Source: Streptomyces minutiscleroticus (GTDB lineage: Bacteria > Actinomycetota > Actinomycetes > Streptomycetales > Streptomycetaceae). From it: a DNA stretch of 64,000 nucleotides. The stretch covers positions 1-64,000 of the forward strand of contig NZ_BMVU01000011.1 in NCBI RefSeq assembly GCF_014650875.1. Reading direction: 5' to 3'. The position numbers and the translations under genes are program-made. The notes under the pieces were generated by a model, which was not told the origin of the DNA, ran no database searches, and was given only the letters and a program-made list of their open reading frames with translations. Shown here one piece after another: positions 17,236 through 24,913 of the stretch; position 1 is the first letter of the stretch; the number at the start of each line of letters is the position of its first letter.

Positions 17236-19599
17236 TCAGCGGCGCTGTGCCCTGGCCCCGCCCTCCGGCTCCGGCACCGGCGCGCCCAGCGGCCGGGCCA
17301 GCCCCATGACGCCCTCGTCGAGGCGCTGCAGATGGCGCAGCACGCGGCGGGTGATGCTGCCCGACGACGCGTGCGGGCCGCCCGTCTCCAGCAGGGACGC
17401 GATGCTCGGACCGGTCTCCAGCGTGCTGTCGGCGGTCCGCTCGGGCGCACTGCCGGCGGACTTCCCCGGCGCGCCGCCCGCGGACTGCTCCAGCACGTGG
17501 GCGCTGAGGACCCCGATGTTGTGGCAGATGCGCCGGCCCGCCGCCTTCAGCCGCGGGTCGGCCACCACCGACCGGCTGTCGGGCAGCAGCTCGGCCGTCG
17601 CGGCCAGGGCCCGCGCGTGGTACGCGCAGGTCTCCAGCAGCGCGACCACGTACCGGGCCGTCTGCCGGCGCGCCCGCAGCGGGGTGATCGGGTGGGTCAG
17701 CGGCTGGGTGGAGGCGCGCAGGTCCTCCAGCGCGGTGTCCAGGTCGCGCGCCCTGTCCAGCAGGTCGGCCGGCGGCCCGCCGCTGAGCAGGTCGACCGCG
17801 GCCGAGGTGACGTCGCCGAGCCGCTCCAGGACCGTGGCGAGCAGTTCGTCGGTGCGGCGGTCGGTGTGCACCGGCAGGACCAGGGCCGCGGCGATGATCC
17901 CGCAGACGGCGCCGAGCGCCGTCTCCTCGATGCGCAGGATCAGCACCGAGGCGCTGTAGGTGTGCAGCAGCGTGTAGAGCAGCCCCAGCATCGCCGTCAC
18001 GAAGAAGGACATCAGGGCGTACGACAGGGGGGCGGTGTAGAACATCGCGAAGACGAACAGCAGGATGAGCGCGAACGCCGTCCAGGTGTGGTGGCCCACC
18101 AGCCCGGCCAGGACGACACCGGCCACGACGCCGACCACCGTCCCGATCAGCCGGCGGTAGCCCTTGACCAGGATCTCGCCGGTCGAGGAGGTGTTGATGA
18201 AGACGACCCAGCAGGTCAGCACCGCCCAGTACCAGCGCTGGCTGGACAGGAACTCGCCGCCCACGATGGCCAGCGCCGAGCCCACCGACACCTGGAGCGC
18301 GGCGCGCGTGGTGGGCCGCCGCAGCCCGGTGGCGTCGCCGGGCTCCTTCTCGCTCTCCTCCCCGGCGGCGATGGAGGCGTCCTCGGCCTCGATCTCCTCG
18401 CGGGAGCGGGCGGTCGCCGGGGTGTCGTCCGACTCGTCCTGCGGCCCGTCGAGCGCGATCCGCAGCCCCAGGACGGCGCGCCCGGCCTCGCCGATGCCGC
18501 GGAAGACGTCCTGCACGGCCGACGAGGCCTGCGGCAGGTTCTCCTCCTCGCGGTAGCCGAGCAGCCGGTTGCGCAGATGGGCCAGCGCGCTGCCCCGGCT
18601 CCGCCCGAGGGGGCGCTCCACGAGCAGCCGCAGCGAGCTGAGGTCGCGGCGCAGCCTCTCCGTGGTGGTGTCGCGGGGGCGCAGCCGGTCGCCGGGCGCG
18701 GGCAGCGGCGCGTTCGGCAGGTGCAGGGTGAGGGTGTCGGCGCGCTCGGCGCTGCGCGCGTTCAGCAGGAGCAGGGTGAGCCGTTCGGCGGCGATCTCGG
18801 CCTCGGCGATGCGGCGCTGGAGCATCGCGGCCGTGGCGCCGTCGCGGGTGCCCTCCTCCAGGCGGCCCTGGATCATCATGGCGCTCTCGTGCAGCCGGGC
18901 GGTGTGGCGCCGGATGTCGTCGAGGGCCTTGTCCAGGGAGTCGTTGTCGGCGTCCAGCAGCTCGATCTGCGCCGCCACCAGCTGCGCGAGCCGCGCCCTG
19001 AACGCCTCCCGCAGCCGCAGCAGCACCCGCTCGGGCGTGTCCGGCACGAGCACGAAGCGGGTCACCGCGCTGCACGCGAACGCCAGCGCCAGCGTCCCGC
19101 ACAGACCCGGCAGGGCGGCGGGGGCCGCCTGGACGAACAGCGAGGCGAAGTAGACCTGGAAGCCGATCAGGCCCAGCGAGGTCCCCCGGTCGCCGAACCG
19201 GCGGCTGTAGACCGCCACGAAGATCAGCGCGAGGAAGAACAGGTCACCGGCGACCACGTGCTCGTTCAGCAGCGCCGCCAGCGACACCGAGGCCAGCGCC
19301 GTCGGCAGGCCGAGGGCGAGCGTGACGGCCTGGGCGCGCCGCTCCTTCTCCCGGATCGAGAAGGTGGCGACCATCGCGCCCATGGCGCCGATCACCATGT
19401 GGGGCACGTCGGCGCCCAGCAGGGACAGCATCAGCAGGACCAGCACGATGGAGCCCACGACGCGTACTCCGGCCATCAGCCGCAGCAGCCCGGGGTCCGA
19501 CGCCGCGAACCGGTCCCAGACCCCTCTCACCCGGTCCCGGACCACGGTCACGATCCGCTCCCGGATCCCCGCCCGGTCCGGCCGTGTGCCTGTCGTCAC
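17236..19599 (-). CDS. FUSC-family membrane protein
   Basis: The 787-residue protein has two hydrophobic blocks: about 40-185 (VRVVGSIVLVLLMLSLLGAD through LPGLCGTLALAFACSAVTRF) and about 455-600 (GSALAIVGGEFLSSQRWYWA through GIIAAALVLPVHT). They are separated by a long charged helical cytoplasmic region. This duplicated layout is typical of the FUSC/aromatic-acid-exporter group. The motif WYWAVLTCWVVFINTSSTGE in the second half is characteristic. Export of aromatic compounds is inferred from the family only. It lies upstream of marR on the same strand, 126 nt away with a promoter region between, so a common function with the efflux operon is possible but unproven. Confidence 0.85.
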   Translation of the reverse strand: MTTGTRPDRAGIRERIVTVVRDRVRGVWDRFAASDPGLLRLMAGVRVVGSIVLVLLMLSLLGADVPHMVIGAMGAMVATFSIREKERRAQAVTLALGLPTALASVSLAALLNEHVVAGDLFFLALIFVAVYSRRFGDRGTSLGLIGFQVYFASLFVQAAPAALPGLCGTLALAFACSAVTRFVLVPDTPERVLLRLREAFRARLAQLVAAQIELLDADNDSLDKALDDIRRHTARLHESAMMIQGRLEEGTRDGATAAMLQRRIAEAEIAAERLTLLLLNARSAERADTLTLHLPNAPLPAPGDRLRPRDTTTERLRRDLSSLRLLVERPLGRSRGSALAHLRNRLLGYREEENLPQASSAVQDVFRGIGEAGRAVLGLRIALDGPQDESDDTPATARSREEIEAEDASIAAGEESEKEPGDATGLRRPTTRAALQVSVGSALAIVGGEFLSSQRWYWAVLTCWVVFINTSSTGEILVKGYRRLIGTVVGVVAGVVLAGLVGHHTWTAFALILLFVFAMFYTAPLSYALMSFFVTAMLGLLYTLLHTYSASVLILRIEETALGAVCGIIAAALVLPVHTDRRTDELLATVLERLGDVTSAAVDLLSGGPPADLLDRARDLDTALEDLRASTQPLTHPITPLRARRQTARYVVALLETCAYHARALAATAELLPDSRSVVADPRLKAAGRRICHNIGVLSAHVLEQSAGGAPGKSAGSAPERTADSTLETGPSIASLLETGGPHASSGSITRRVLRHLQRLDEGVMGLARPLGAPVPEPEGGARAQRR

Positions 19600-19728
19600 G
19601 CCGCTGCACGCTCCCCTTCTCGATCATGGTCCGTTTCTCCAGCATGGCACGATCCGCGGCACAACCGGCGGTACGTCCACGGGACGGCCGGGGGACGGGA
19701 CACGAGCGGCGCCCCGGGAACGGGAAGC

Positions 19729-19764
19729 GGGCGGCGGGCCGCACGGATGTGCAGCCCGCCGCCC
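19729..19764. promoter_or_regulatory. Hairpin in the divergent region between the FUSC gene and a small membrane protein gene
   Basis: GGGCGGCGGGC (19729-19739) pairs perfectly with GCCCGCCGCCC (19754-19764), and an inner GCAC/GTGC pair extends the structure. Both flanking genes point away, so this is not a simple terminator. It may be a leader structure of the plus-strand gene or an operator. Confidence 0.4.
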
Positions 19765-19854
19765 GAAGTGACGCTTCAGGTCAAGTCGGCCCCGTGGGGC
19801 AGCCGATGAAGGTCGGGAGCACTCCTCGTAAGCATCAGGGACCGGAGGCCCTCC

Positions 19855-20136
19855 ATGACCGAGATCCTGCTGGCGCTCGCCTACCCCGTCGTCGTGTCCG
19901 CCTCGGGGATCGCCGGCGGCGCCCACTGCCTGTGGCGCAGACACCGCGCCCGCCGGGGCCACCACGACCCGCACGTCTACCCGGGCAGCGCGCGCCACCA
20001 CGCCGACCTGGCGGCCCGCACCGCCCGGGACGAGGCGGTCGTGCGGCACGCGGGCCGCATCGTCGCGGCCGAACTCGGCCGCGTCGGCGACCTCTACGAG
20101 ACGCCGGACGCGCGGTCCGCCGGGCGCACGGCCTGA
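19855..20136 (+). CDS. Small membrane-anchored hypothetical protein, 93 aa
   Basis: The protein starts MTEILLALAYPVVVSASGIA, a single N-terminal membrane segment. A basic, His-rich stretch follows (CLWRRHRARRGHHDPHVYPG), then an amphipathic helix (AARTARDEAVVRHAGRIVAA). GGAGG lies 6 nt before the ATG. No family is recognised. A membrane-tethered cytoplasmic helix is inferred. It appears to be monocistronic. Confidence 0.65.
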   Translation: MTEILLALAYPVVVSASGIAGGAHCLWRRHRARRGHHDPHVYPGSARHHADLAARTARDEAVVRHAGRIVAAELGRVGDLYETPDARSAGRTA

Positions 20137-20170
20137 GACGGTCCGTCCGCCCGGCGGGCCTCGTCCGGCG

Positions 20171-20470
20171 CTACCGGCGGTGGACGCGCACGCAGTCGAG
20201 GAGCGCGGTGGCCCCGGCCGTGTCCGGGGAGACCGGGCCGGTCCTCGGGGCGTCCTCCTTGGGCAGCGTCCAGGAGGGAAGCGACCGGGGCTGCCCCGCC
20301 GGGTGGAGGAGGACCGCAGGTCGATCGAGGCGGTGACCGGACCGGACCGGACGCGGCACGGCAGATGTCGTACGGCTGCGATGCCGGCGGCGTGGGACCG
20401 CGCCGGGGCCGCGGGGCAGGCCGGCAGGGCCCGCCGGAAGCGGTGACCCGGGGTCCCGCGAAACTTTCGA
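20171..20470 (-). pseudogene. Possible remnant of a xylan-operator-controlled gene
   Basis: Downstream of lacI on the minus strand, an exact CGAAACTTTCG operator (20459-20469) is followed by about 290 bp. This ends in a plausible protein C-terminus: ...SLPSWTLPKEDAPRTGPVSP, then DTAGATALLDCVRVHRR and stop at 20171. There is no start codon with a ribosome-binding site and no family recognition across the rest. The pattern suggests a secreted or glycoside-hydrolase gene that lost its middle, keeping its operator and 3' end. The coding assignment is weak; the operator is solid. Confidence 0.3.
20459..20469. promoter_or_regulatory. Second copy of the LacI-type operator CGAAACTTTCG
   Basis: This is identical to the 11-nt palindrome in the bxl promoter at 21808-21818; the match extends to 13 nt (CGAAACTTTCGAG). 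It lies about 190 bp beyond the lacI stop, in front of the putative gene remnant. Confidence 0.6.
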
Positions 20471-20655
20471 GAACCGCCCGGCCCGTGCCCTCCGGAACGC
20501 CCGGGTCGCTCGGTCGCCCGGACCGCCCGCCCGGCGCTGCCGGGTCCGTCCGCCGGCGCCGCTCGGGCCCCGTTCCTCCGGCGTCGCCGGGCTCCTGTCC
20601 TCCGCTGCCGCCACCGGACCCGTCCTCCCGGTGCCGCCCTCCCCGCGCCGCCGGT

Positions 20656-21687
20656 TCACGCCTTCCGGTGCTTCGCGGGCGGTGCCGTGCTCTGCCGTAC
20701 GACCAGATGCGTGGCCAGTTCCATGCGCAGGGAGGAGCGGCCCCGGCCGTCCGGCCGCAGCAGCATGCGCACCGCCTCCTCGGCCATCTGCCGCAGCGGC
20801 TGGCGTACGGTCGTCAGGGCGGGGCTCGACCACTGGGCGGGCGGCACGTCGTCGTAGCCGACCACCGACAGGTCGCGCGGCACGCTCAGTCCCTTGAGGC
20901 GGGCGGCCTCCAGGACGCCGAGCGCCTGCAGGTCGCTGCCCGCGAAGATCGCGGTGGGCCGGTCGGGCCCGTCGAGCAGTTCCATGGCGTGCGCGAAGCC
21001 GCCCTGGACGTGGAAGTCGCCGTAGCGGACCAGGCGCGGGTCGACCTCGAGGCCGGAGGTCGCCATGGCGGAGCGGAAGCCGTCGAGCCGGGCCAGCGAG
21101 CACATCATGTCCTCGGGCCCGGTGATGATCGCGATGCGTTCGTGCCCGCACTCGATCAGATGGCGCGTGGCGGCCATCCCGCCCGCCCAGTTGGCCGAAC
21201 CCACGGAGGGCACGTCCGGTTCGGGGTCGCCGGCCGGGTCGATGATGACGAACGGTATGGCGCGCGACCTGAGTTGCTTCTTCACCTTGTCCGGCAGGGT
21301 GGAGAAGACGAGCACCACGCCGAGCGGGCGGCGCCGCAGCACGCCCTCCACCCAGTCCGCGCCGGGCGCGTGCCGGGTGCCGCTCTCGGTGAGGACCACG
21401 GCGGCCCCGTGCTCCTTCGCGACGTTCTCGACGCCGCGGATCAGCTCCATCGCCCAGACGCTCTCCAGCTCGTGGAAGACCAGCTCCACGAGCGGGGCCT
21501 GGGGGGCGCCCTGGGCGCGGCGGCGGTAGCCGTGGGTCTCCAGCAGGCCCTCGACCTTGGCGCGGGTCGGCGGGGAGACGTCCGAGCGTCCGTTGAGGAC
21601 TTTCGAAACAGTCGAGAGGGAGACACCGGCTTGCGTGGCCACCTCGGCCAGCGTCACCCGGCCCGCCGTATCGTCGTCTTCGCGCAT
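20656..21687 (-). CDS. bxlR: LacI-family regulator of the xylo-oligosaccharide operon (BxlR type)
   Basis: The 343-residue protein starts MREDDDTAGRVTLAEVATQA. The LacI helix-turn-helix and hinge follow: GVSLSTVSKVLNGRSDVSPP. The periplasmic-binding-protein-like effector domain runs from about residue 65 to the end (VELVFHELESVWAMELIRGV, IFAGSDLQALGVLEAARLKG, SVVGYDDVPPAQWSSPALTT). It is divergent from bxlE, and the CGAAACTTTCG palindrome in the shared promoter is the expected operator. It should repress until a xylo-oligosaccharide or related sugar binds. A TATCCT -10-like element ends 7 nt before the ATG and there is no Shine-Dalgarno sequence, so the mRNA is probably leaderless. The bxl name follows from gene order and operator type, not from a search. 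Confidence 0.82.
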   Translation of the reverse strand: MREDDDTAGRVTLAEVATQAGVSLSTVSKVLNGRSDVSPPTRAKVEGLLETHGYRRRAQGAPQAPLVELVFHELESVWAMELIRGVENVAKEHGAAVVLTESGTRHAPGADWVEGVLRRRPLGVVLVFSTLPDKVKKQLRSRAIPFVIIDPAGDPEPDVPSVGSANWAGGMAATRHLIECGHERIAIITGPEDMMCSLARLDGFRSAMATSGLEVDPRLVRYGDFHVQGGFAHAMELLDGPDRPTAIFAGSDLQALGVLEAARLKGLSVPRDLSVVGYDDVPPAQWSSPALTTVRQPLRQMAEEAVRMLLRPDGRGRSSLRMELATHLVVRQSTAPPAKHRKA

Positions 21688-21746
21688 GGTGCGAAGGATA
21701 GGACACGGATGGCCTGTAACGGTTTGGTCGCGCACATGCACGCCCG

Positions 21747-21830
21747 TTGACCCTTTGACAGAACGCCCCCTACTGTCCGGGTCGGCAGCGACTTTCGGCA
21801 AGGAAGCCGAAACTTTCGAGAGGGCAGACA
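21747..21830 (+). promoter_or_regulatory. bxlE promoter with LacI-type operator
   Basis: A -35 TTGACC (21747-21752), 18-bp spacer and -10 TACTGT (21771-21776) are followed by the CGAAACTTTCG palindrome (21808-21818). An overlapping inverted repeat, TTTCGGC-aaggaa-GCCGAAA (21793-21812), shares half of it. The operator lies downstream of the predicted start point, where a bound LacI protein would block elongation. GAGAGGG forms the ribosome-binding site of bxlE. Confidence 0.7.
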
Positions 21831-23135
21831 ATGACGACACGTGTGCGCAGGACCCGCATACCGGCCGCAGGGGTGGCGCTCGCCCTGACGCTGACCCTGG
21901 CGGCCTGCGGCGGCGGAAGCGGCGGCGGGTCCTCGGACGACGGCAAGATCCACGTCCTGGTCTACGGCGACGCCACCAACAAGGTCGAGCAGCAGCTCGT
22001 CGCCGAGTTCAACAAGACCTCGAAGGTGAAGGCGGTCCTGGACACCATCCCGGGCGCCGACTACCAGCAGAAGCTGCAGACCATCATCAGCACCCCGCAG
22101 GCCCCCGACGTCTTCTTCAACTGGGGCGGCGGCAGCATCAAGCCGTTCGTCGAGGCCGACCTGCTGATGCCGCTCGACGACTTCATCAAGGACGACCCGC
22201 AGCTCAAGTCGGAGTTCCTGCCCTCGGTGTTCAACACGGCGGTCGTCGACGACAAGCCGTACGGCGTCCCGATGCGCGGCACGCAGCCGGTCCTGCTGTT
22301 CCACAACAAGAAGGTCCTCGACGAGGCCGGGGTGGAGCCGCCGAAGACCTGGAACGAGCTGCTCGACGCGGTGAAGGCCCTCAAGGCGAAGGGCGTCACC
22401 CCGATCGCGCTCGGCGGCGGCGACATGTGGACGTCCATGATGTGGTTCGAGTACCTCTACGACCGCGTCGCCGGGCCCGAGCTGTTCCAGAAGGCCCTCG
22501 ACGGCGACAAGTCCGCCTGGGAGAGCGCCGACAGCAAGAAGGCGCTGGGCATGCTGAAGGAACTCGTCGACGCCGGGGCGTTCGGCGACAGCTTCGACTC
22601 GGTGAAGTTCACCAACGGCGGCTCGCCCGCCCTCGTCGCGGGCGACAAGGCCGGCTTCGAGCTGATGGGCTCCTGGTACTACTCCACGCAGCAGGACGCC
22701 GACAAGGAGTTCGTCGAGAAGGACCTCGGCTACACCGCCTTCCCCACCGTCGAGGGCGGCAAGGGCGACCCGGGCAACCTGGTCGGCAACACCAACAACT
22801 TCTACTCGGTGCTGAAGAAGACGCAGCACCCCGAGGCCGTCGCCGACTTCCTCAAGCTCATGTACTCCGACAGCTTCGTGAAGAAGCAGATGTCCATCGG
22901 CAACCTGCCCACCACGACGAACACCGAGAAGTTCCTGGACACCTCGGCCAACCCGGAGTACTCGCGCTACCAGTTCGACCTGGTGAAGAAGGCGCCCTCC
23001 TTCCAGCTCTCCTGGGACCAGGCGTACCCGCCGGCCGCCATGACGCCGATCTACCAGGCCGTCCAGCAGTTCCTCAACGGACAGAGCGACGCGGACGGCT
23101 TCATCAAGGCCATGCAGGCCCTGCCGACCTCCTGA
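21831..23135 (+). CDS. bxlE: Sugar ABC transporter substrate-binding lipoprotein (BxlE type)
   Basis: The 434-residue protein has a lipoprotein signal peptide ending in LTLAACGGGS, where the Cys is lipidated. The family-1 extracellular solute-binding fold follows, with FNKTSKVKAVLDTIPGADYQ, FFNWGGGSIKPFVEADLLMP and YGVPMRGTQPVLLFHNKKVL. Length and features match CUT1 oligosaccharide binding proteins. It is the first gene of an operon with two permeases and a GH3 enzyme; no ATPase gene is present, as in Streptomyces systems that share MsiK. The xylobiose-type ligand is inferred from the operon. Confidence 0.88.
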   Translation: MTTRVRRTRIPAAGVALALTLTLAACGGGSGGGSSDDGKIHVLVYGDATNKVEQQLVAEFNKTSKVKAVLDTIPGADYQQKLQTIISTPQAPDVFFNWGGGSIKPFVEADLLMPLDDFIKDDPQLKSEFLPSVFNTAVVDDKPYGVPMRGTQPVLLFHNKKVLDEAGVEPPKTWNELLDAVKALKAKGVTPIALGGGDMWTSMMWFEYLYDRVAGPELFQKALDGDKSAWESADSKKALGMLKELVDAGAFGDSFDSVKFTNGGSPALVAGDKAGFELMGSWYYSTQQDADKEFVEKDLGYTAFPTVEGGKGDPGNLVGNTNNFYSVLKKTQHPEAVADFLKLMYSDSFVKKQMSIGNLPTTTNTEKFLDTSANPEYSRYQFDLVKKAPSFQLSWDQAYPPAAMTPIYQAVQQFLNGQSDADGFIKAMQALPTS

Positions 23136-23142
23136 GCGCACC

Positions 23143-24093
23143 ATGACCACACAGACCACGACGGCCGCGCCACCCGCCGCGGCCACCGGGAAGGACCGTG
23201 CGCACGCCACCGCGCACGGCACCGGGGTGGGGCGCCCGGGCTTCGGCTGGGCGCTCCCCGCCACGGTGTTCTTCGCCCTCTTCGCGATCGCCCCGCTGAT
23301 CATGGTTGCGGTGCTGTCGTTCACCCGCTGGGGCGGGCTCGGCTCGCCCGAGTTCGTCGGCCTCGACAACTGGAGCCGGATCTTCGGCGACCCCGTCATG
23401 ATCAAGAGCATCTGGCTCAGCCTGCTGCTCACCGCGCTCGGCGTGGCGATCCAGACGCCGCTGAGCATCCTGCTCGGCGTGTGGGCCGCCGGGTACCAGC
23501 GCAACCGCGCGGTGCTCTCGGCGATCTACTTCGTCCCGCTGCTGCTGTCGTCCACCGCCGTGTCCGTCCTGTGGCGGGCGCTGCTGGACCCCAACTTCGG
23601 TGTGCCTGCCGAGCTGACCTGGCTCTTCGGGGACGGCAACCTCTTCGGCAAGCAGGCGACCGCGATCGGTGTGCTCGCCTTCGTGAGCACCTGGCAGTTC
23701 ACACCGTTCCACACGCTCATCTACCAGGGCGCGGCCCGCGCGATCCCGAACGTGCTCTACCAGGCGGCGGAGATCGACGGCGCCGGACGCTACCGGCAGT
23801 TCTTCCACATCACCCTGCCGCAGCTGCGCAACGCGATCATCACCTCGACGATCCTGATGGTCGTGGGCGGCCTCACCACCTTCGAGACCGTCCTGATCCT
23901 GACGCAGGGCGGCCCCGGCACGGACACCACGATCAGCGCCTACTACATGTACCAGAAGGCATTCAAGGGCTTCGACTTCGGCGCGGGCTCGGCCATCGCG
24001 CTCGTCCTCGTCGTCGCCGCGACGATCATCTCGCTGATCATGGTGCGCCTCTCGGGCTACGACAAGATGCGCAGCTCCATGGAAGGCCTGTGA
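23143..24093 (+). CDS. bxlF: Sugar ABC transporter permease (BxlF type)
   Basis: The 316-residue MalF-like CUT1 permease has a ~40-residue polar N-terminus and six membrane segments (WALPATVFFALFAIAPLIMV being the first). The EAA loop that contacts the ATPase reads YQAAEIDGAGRYRQFFHITL. It sits 7 nt after bxlE and 1 nt before the next permease, so the three are co-translated. Confidence 0.88.
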   Translation: MTTQTTTAAPPAAATGKDRAHATAHGTGVGRPGFGWALPATVFFALFAIAPLIMVAVLSFTRWGGLGSPEFVGLDNWSRIFGDPVMIKSIWLSLLLTALGVAIQTPLSILLGVWAAGYQRNRAVLSAIYFVPLLLSSTAVSVLWRALLDPNFGVPAELTWLFGDGNLFGKQATAIGVLAFVSTWQFTPFHTLIYQGAARAIPNVLYQAAEIDGAGRYRQFFHITLPQLRNAIITSTILMVVGGLTTFETVLILTQGGPGTDTTISAYYMYQKAFKGFDFGAGSAIALVLVVAATIISLIMVRLSGYDKMRSSMEGL

Positions 24094-24094
24094 C

Positions 24095-24913
24095 ATGAGA
24101 CGACGCCCCAACTACCCGGCCGGCGCCGGCTCGCTCCTCTGGCTCCTCCTGGTCGGGCTGCCGCTGTACGTCATGCTCACCGCGACGCTGAAGTCCCGCT
24201 CGGAGTACGCGCGCGGCGGCCCACTGGCCTTCCCGCGCGAGATCACCTTCGACAACTACACCGGAGCGTTCTCGGGCGGCTTCGGGCAGTACTTCGTCAA
24301 CACGATCGTCGTCACCGTCTGCGTGGTCGGCATCGTGCTGCTGCTGGTGCCGCCCCTGGCGTACGCCATCGTGCGCAGCCGCAGCCGGGTCACCTCCGGA
24401 GTCTTCCGGCTGTTCCTGCTCGGCCTGGCGATCCCGGCCCAGGCCGTGATCGTCCCGATGTTCTACCTGATCAGCCAGGCGGGCCTGTACGACAACCTCG
24501 TCGGTGTCATCCTGCCCACGGCCGCCTTCTGCCTGCCGATCTCGGCGCTGATCCTCAGCGGCGCGATGCGCGACATCAACCCGGAGCTGTTCGAGGCCAT
24601 GGCCATGGACGGCGCCACACCGCGCCGGATGTTCTTCCAGCTGGTGCTGCCGCTGTCCAAGGGCGGGCTCTCCACGATCGTGGTGTTCTCCGCGCTCCAG
24701 GCATGGAACGGCTTCCTGTTCCCCCTCGTCCTGACCCAGTCGGACGACACCAAGCTCATCACCCTCGGTCTGTACGACTTCCAGACCGAGCACGGCATCG
24801 ACATCCCGGCGCTGCTCGCCGCGGTCGTGCTGTCCATGGTGCCCGTCCTGCTCGTCTACCTGTTCGCCCGTCGCGCCCTGGTCCAGGGCCTGATGGGCGT
24901 CGGAGGAAAGTGA
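24095..24913 (+). CDS. bxlG: Sugar ABC transporter permease (BxlG type)
   Basis: The 272-residue MalG-like CUT1 permease has six membrane segments and the EAA loop FEAMAMDGATPRRMFFQLVL. It ends with the usual basic tail (FARRALVQGLMGVGGK). The stop overlaps the GTG start of the GH3 gene by 4 nt. Together with the BxlF-like protein it forms the membrane channel; the ATPase is expected elsewhere in the genome. Confidence 0.88.
   Translation: MRRRPNYPAGAGSLLWLLLVGLPLYVMLTATLKSRSEYARGGPLAFPREITFDNYTGAFSGGFGQYFVNTIVVTVCVVGIVLLLVPPLAYAIVRSRSRVTSGVFRLFLLGLAIPAQAVIVPMFYLISQAGLYDNLVGVILPTAAFCLPISALILSGAMRDINPELFEAMAMDGATPRRMFFQLVLPLSKGGLSTIVVFSALQAWNGFLFPLVLTQSDDTKLITLGLYDFQTEHGIDIPALLAAVVLSMVPVLLVYLFARRALVQGLMGVGGK

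Noticed and set aside
16648..19809. Open frame of over 1000 codons on the plus strand across the marR/FUSC region
   Set aside because: It is a GC-bias shadow. The translation is Arg/Gly/Ala/Gln/Val-rich with no domain, while the minus strand encodes clear MarR and FUSC proteins.
21598..21615. TTTCGAAA palindrome inside the lacI helix-turn-helix coding sequence
   Set aside because: It encodes the conserved V-S-K-V-L of the LacI HTH and does not match the CGAAACTTTCG operator order, so it is probably coincidental.
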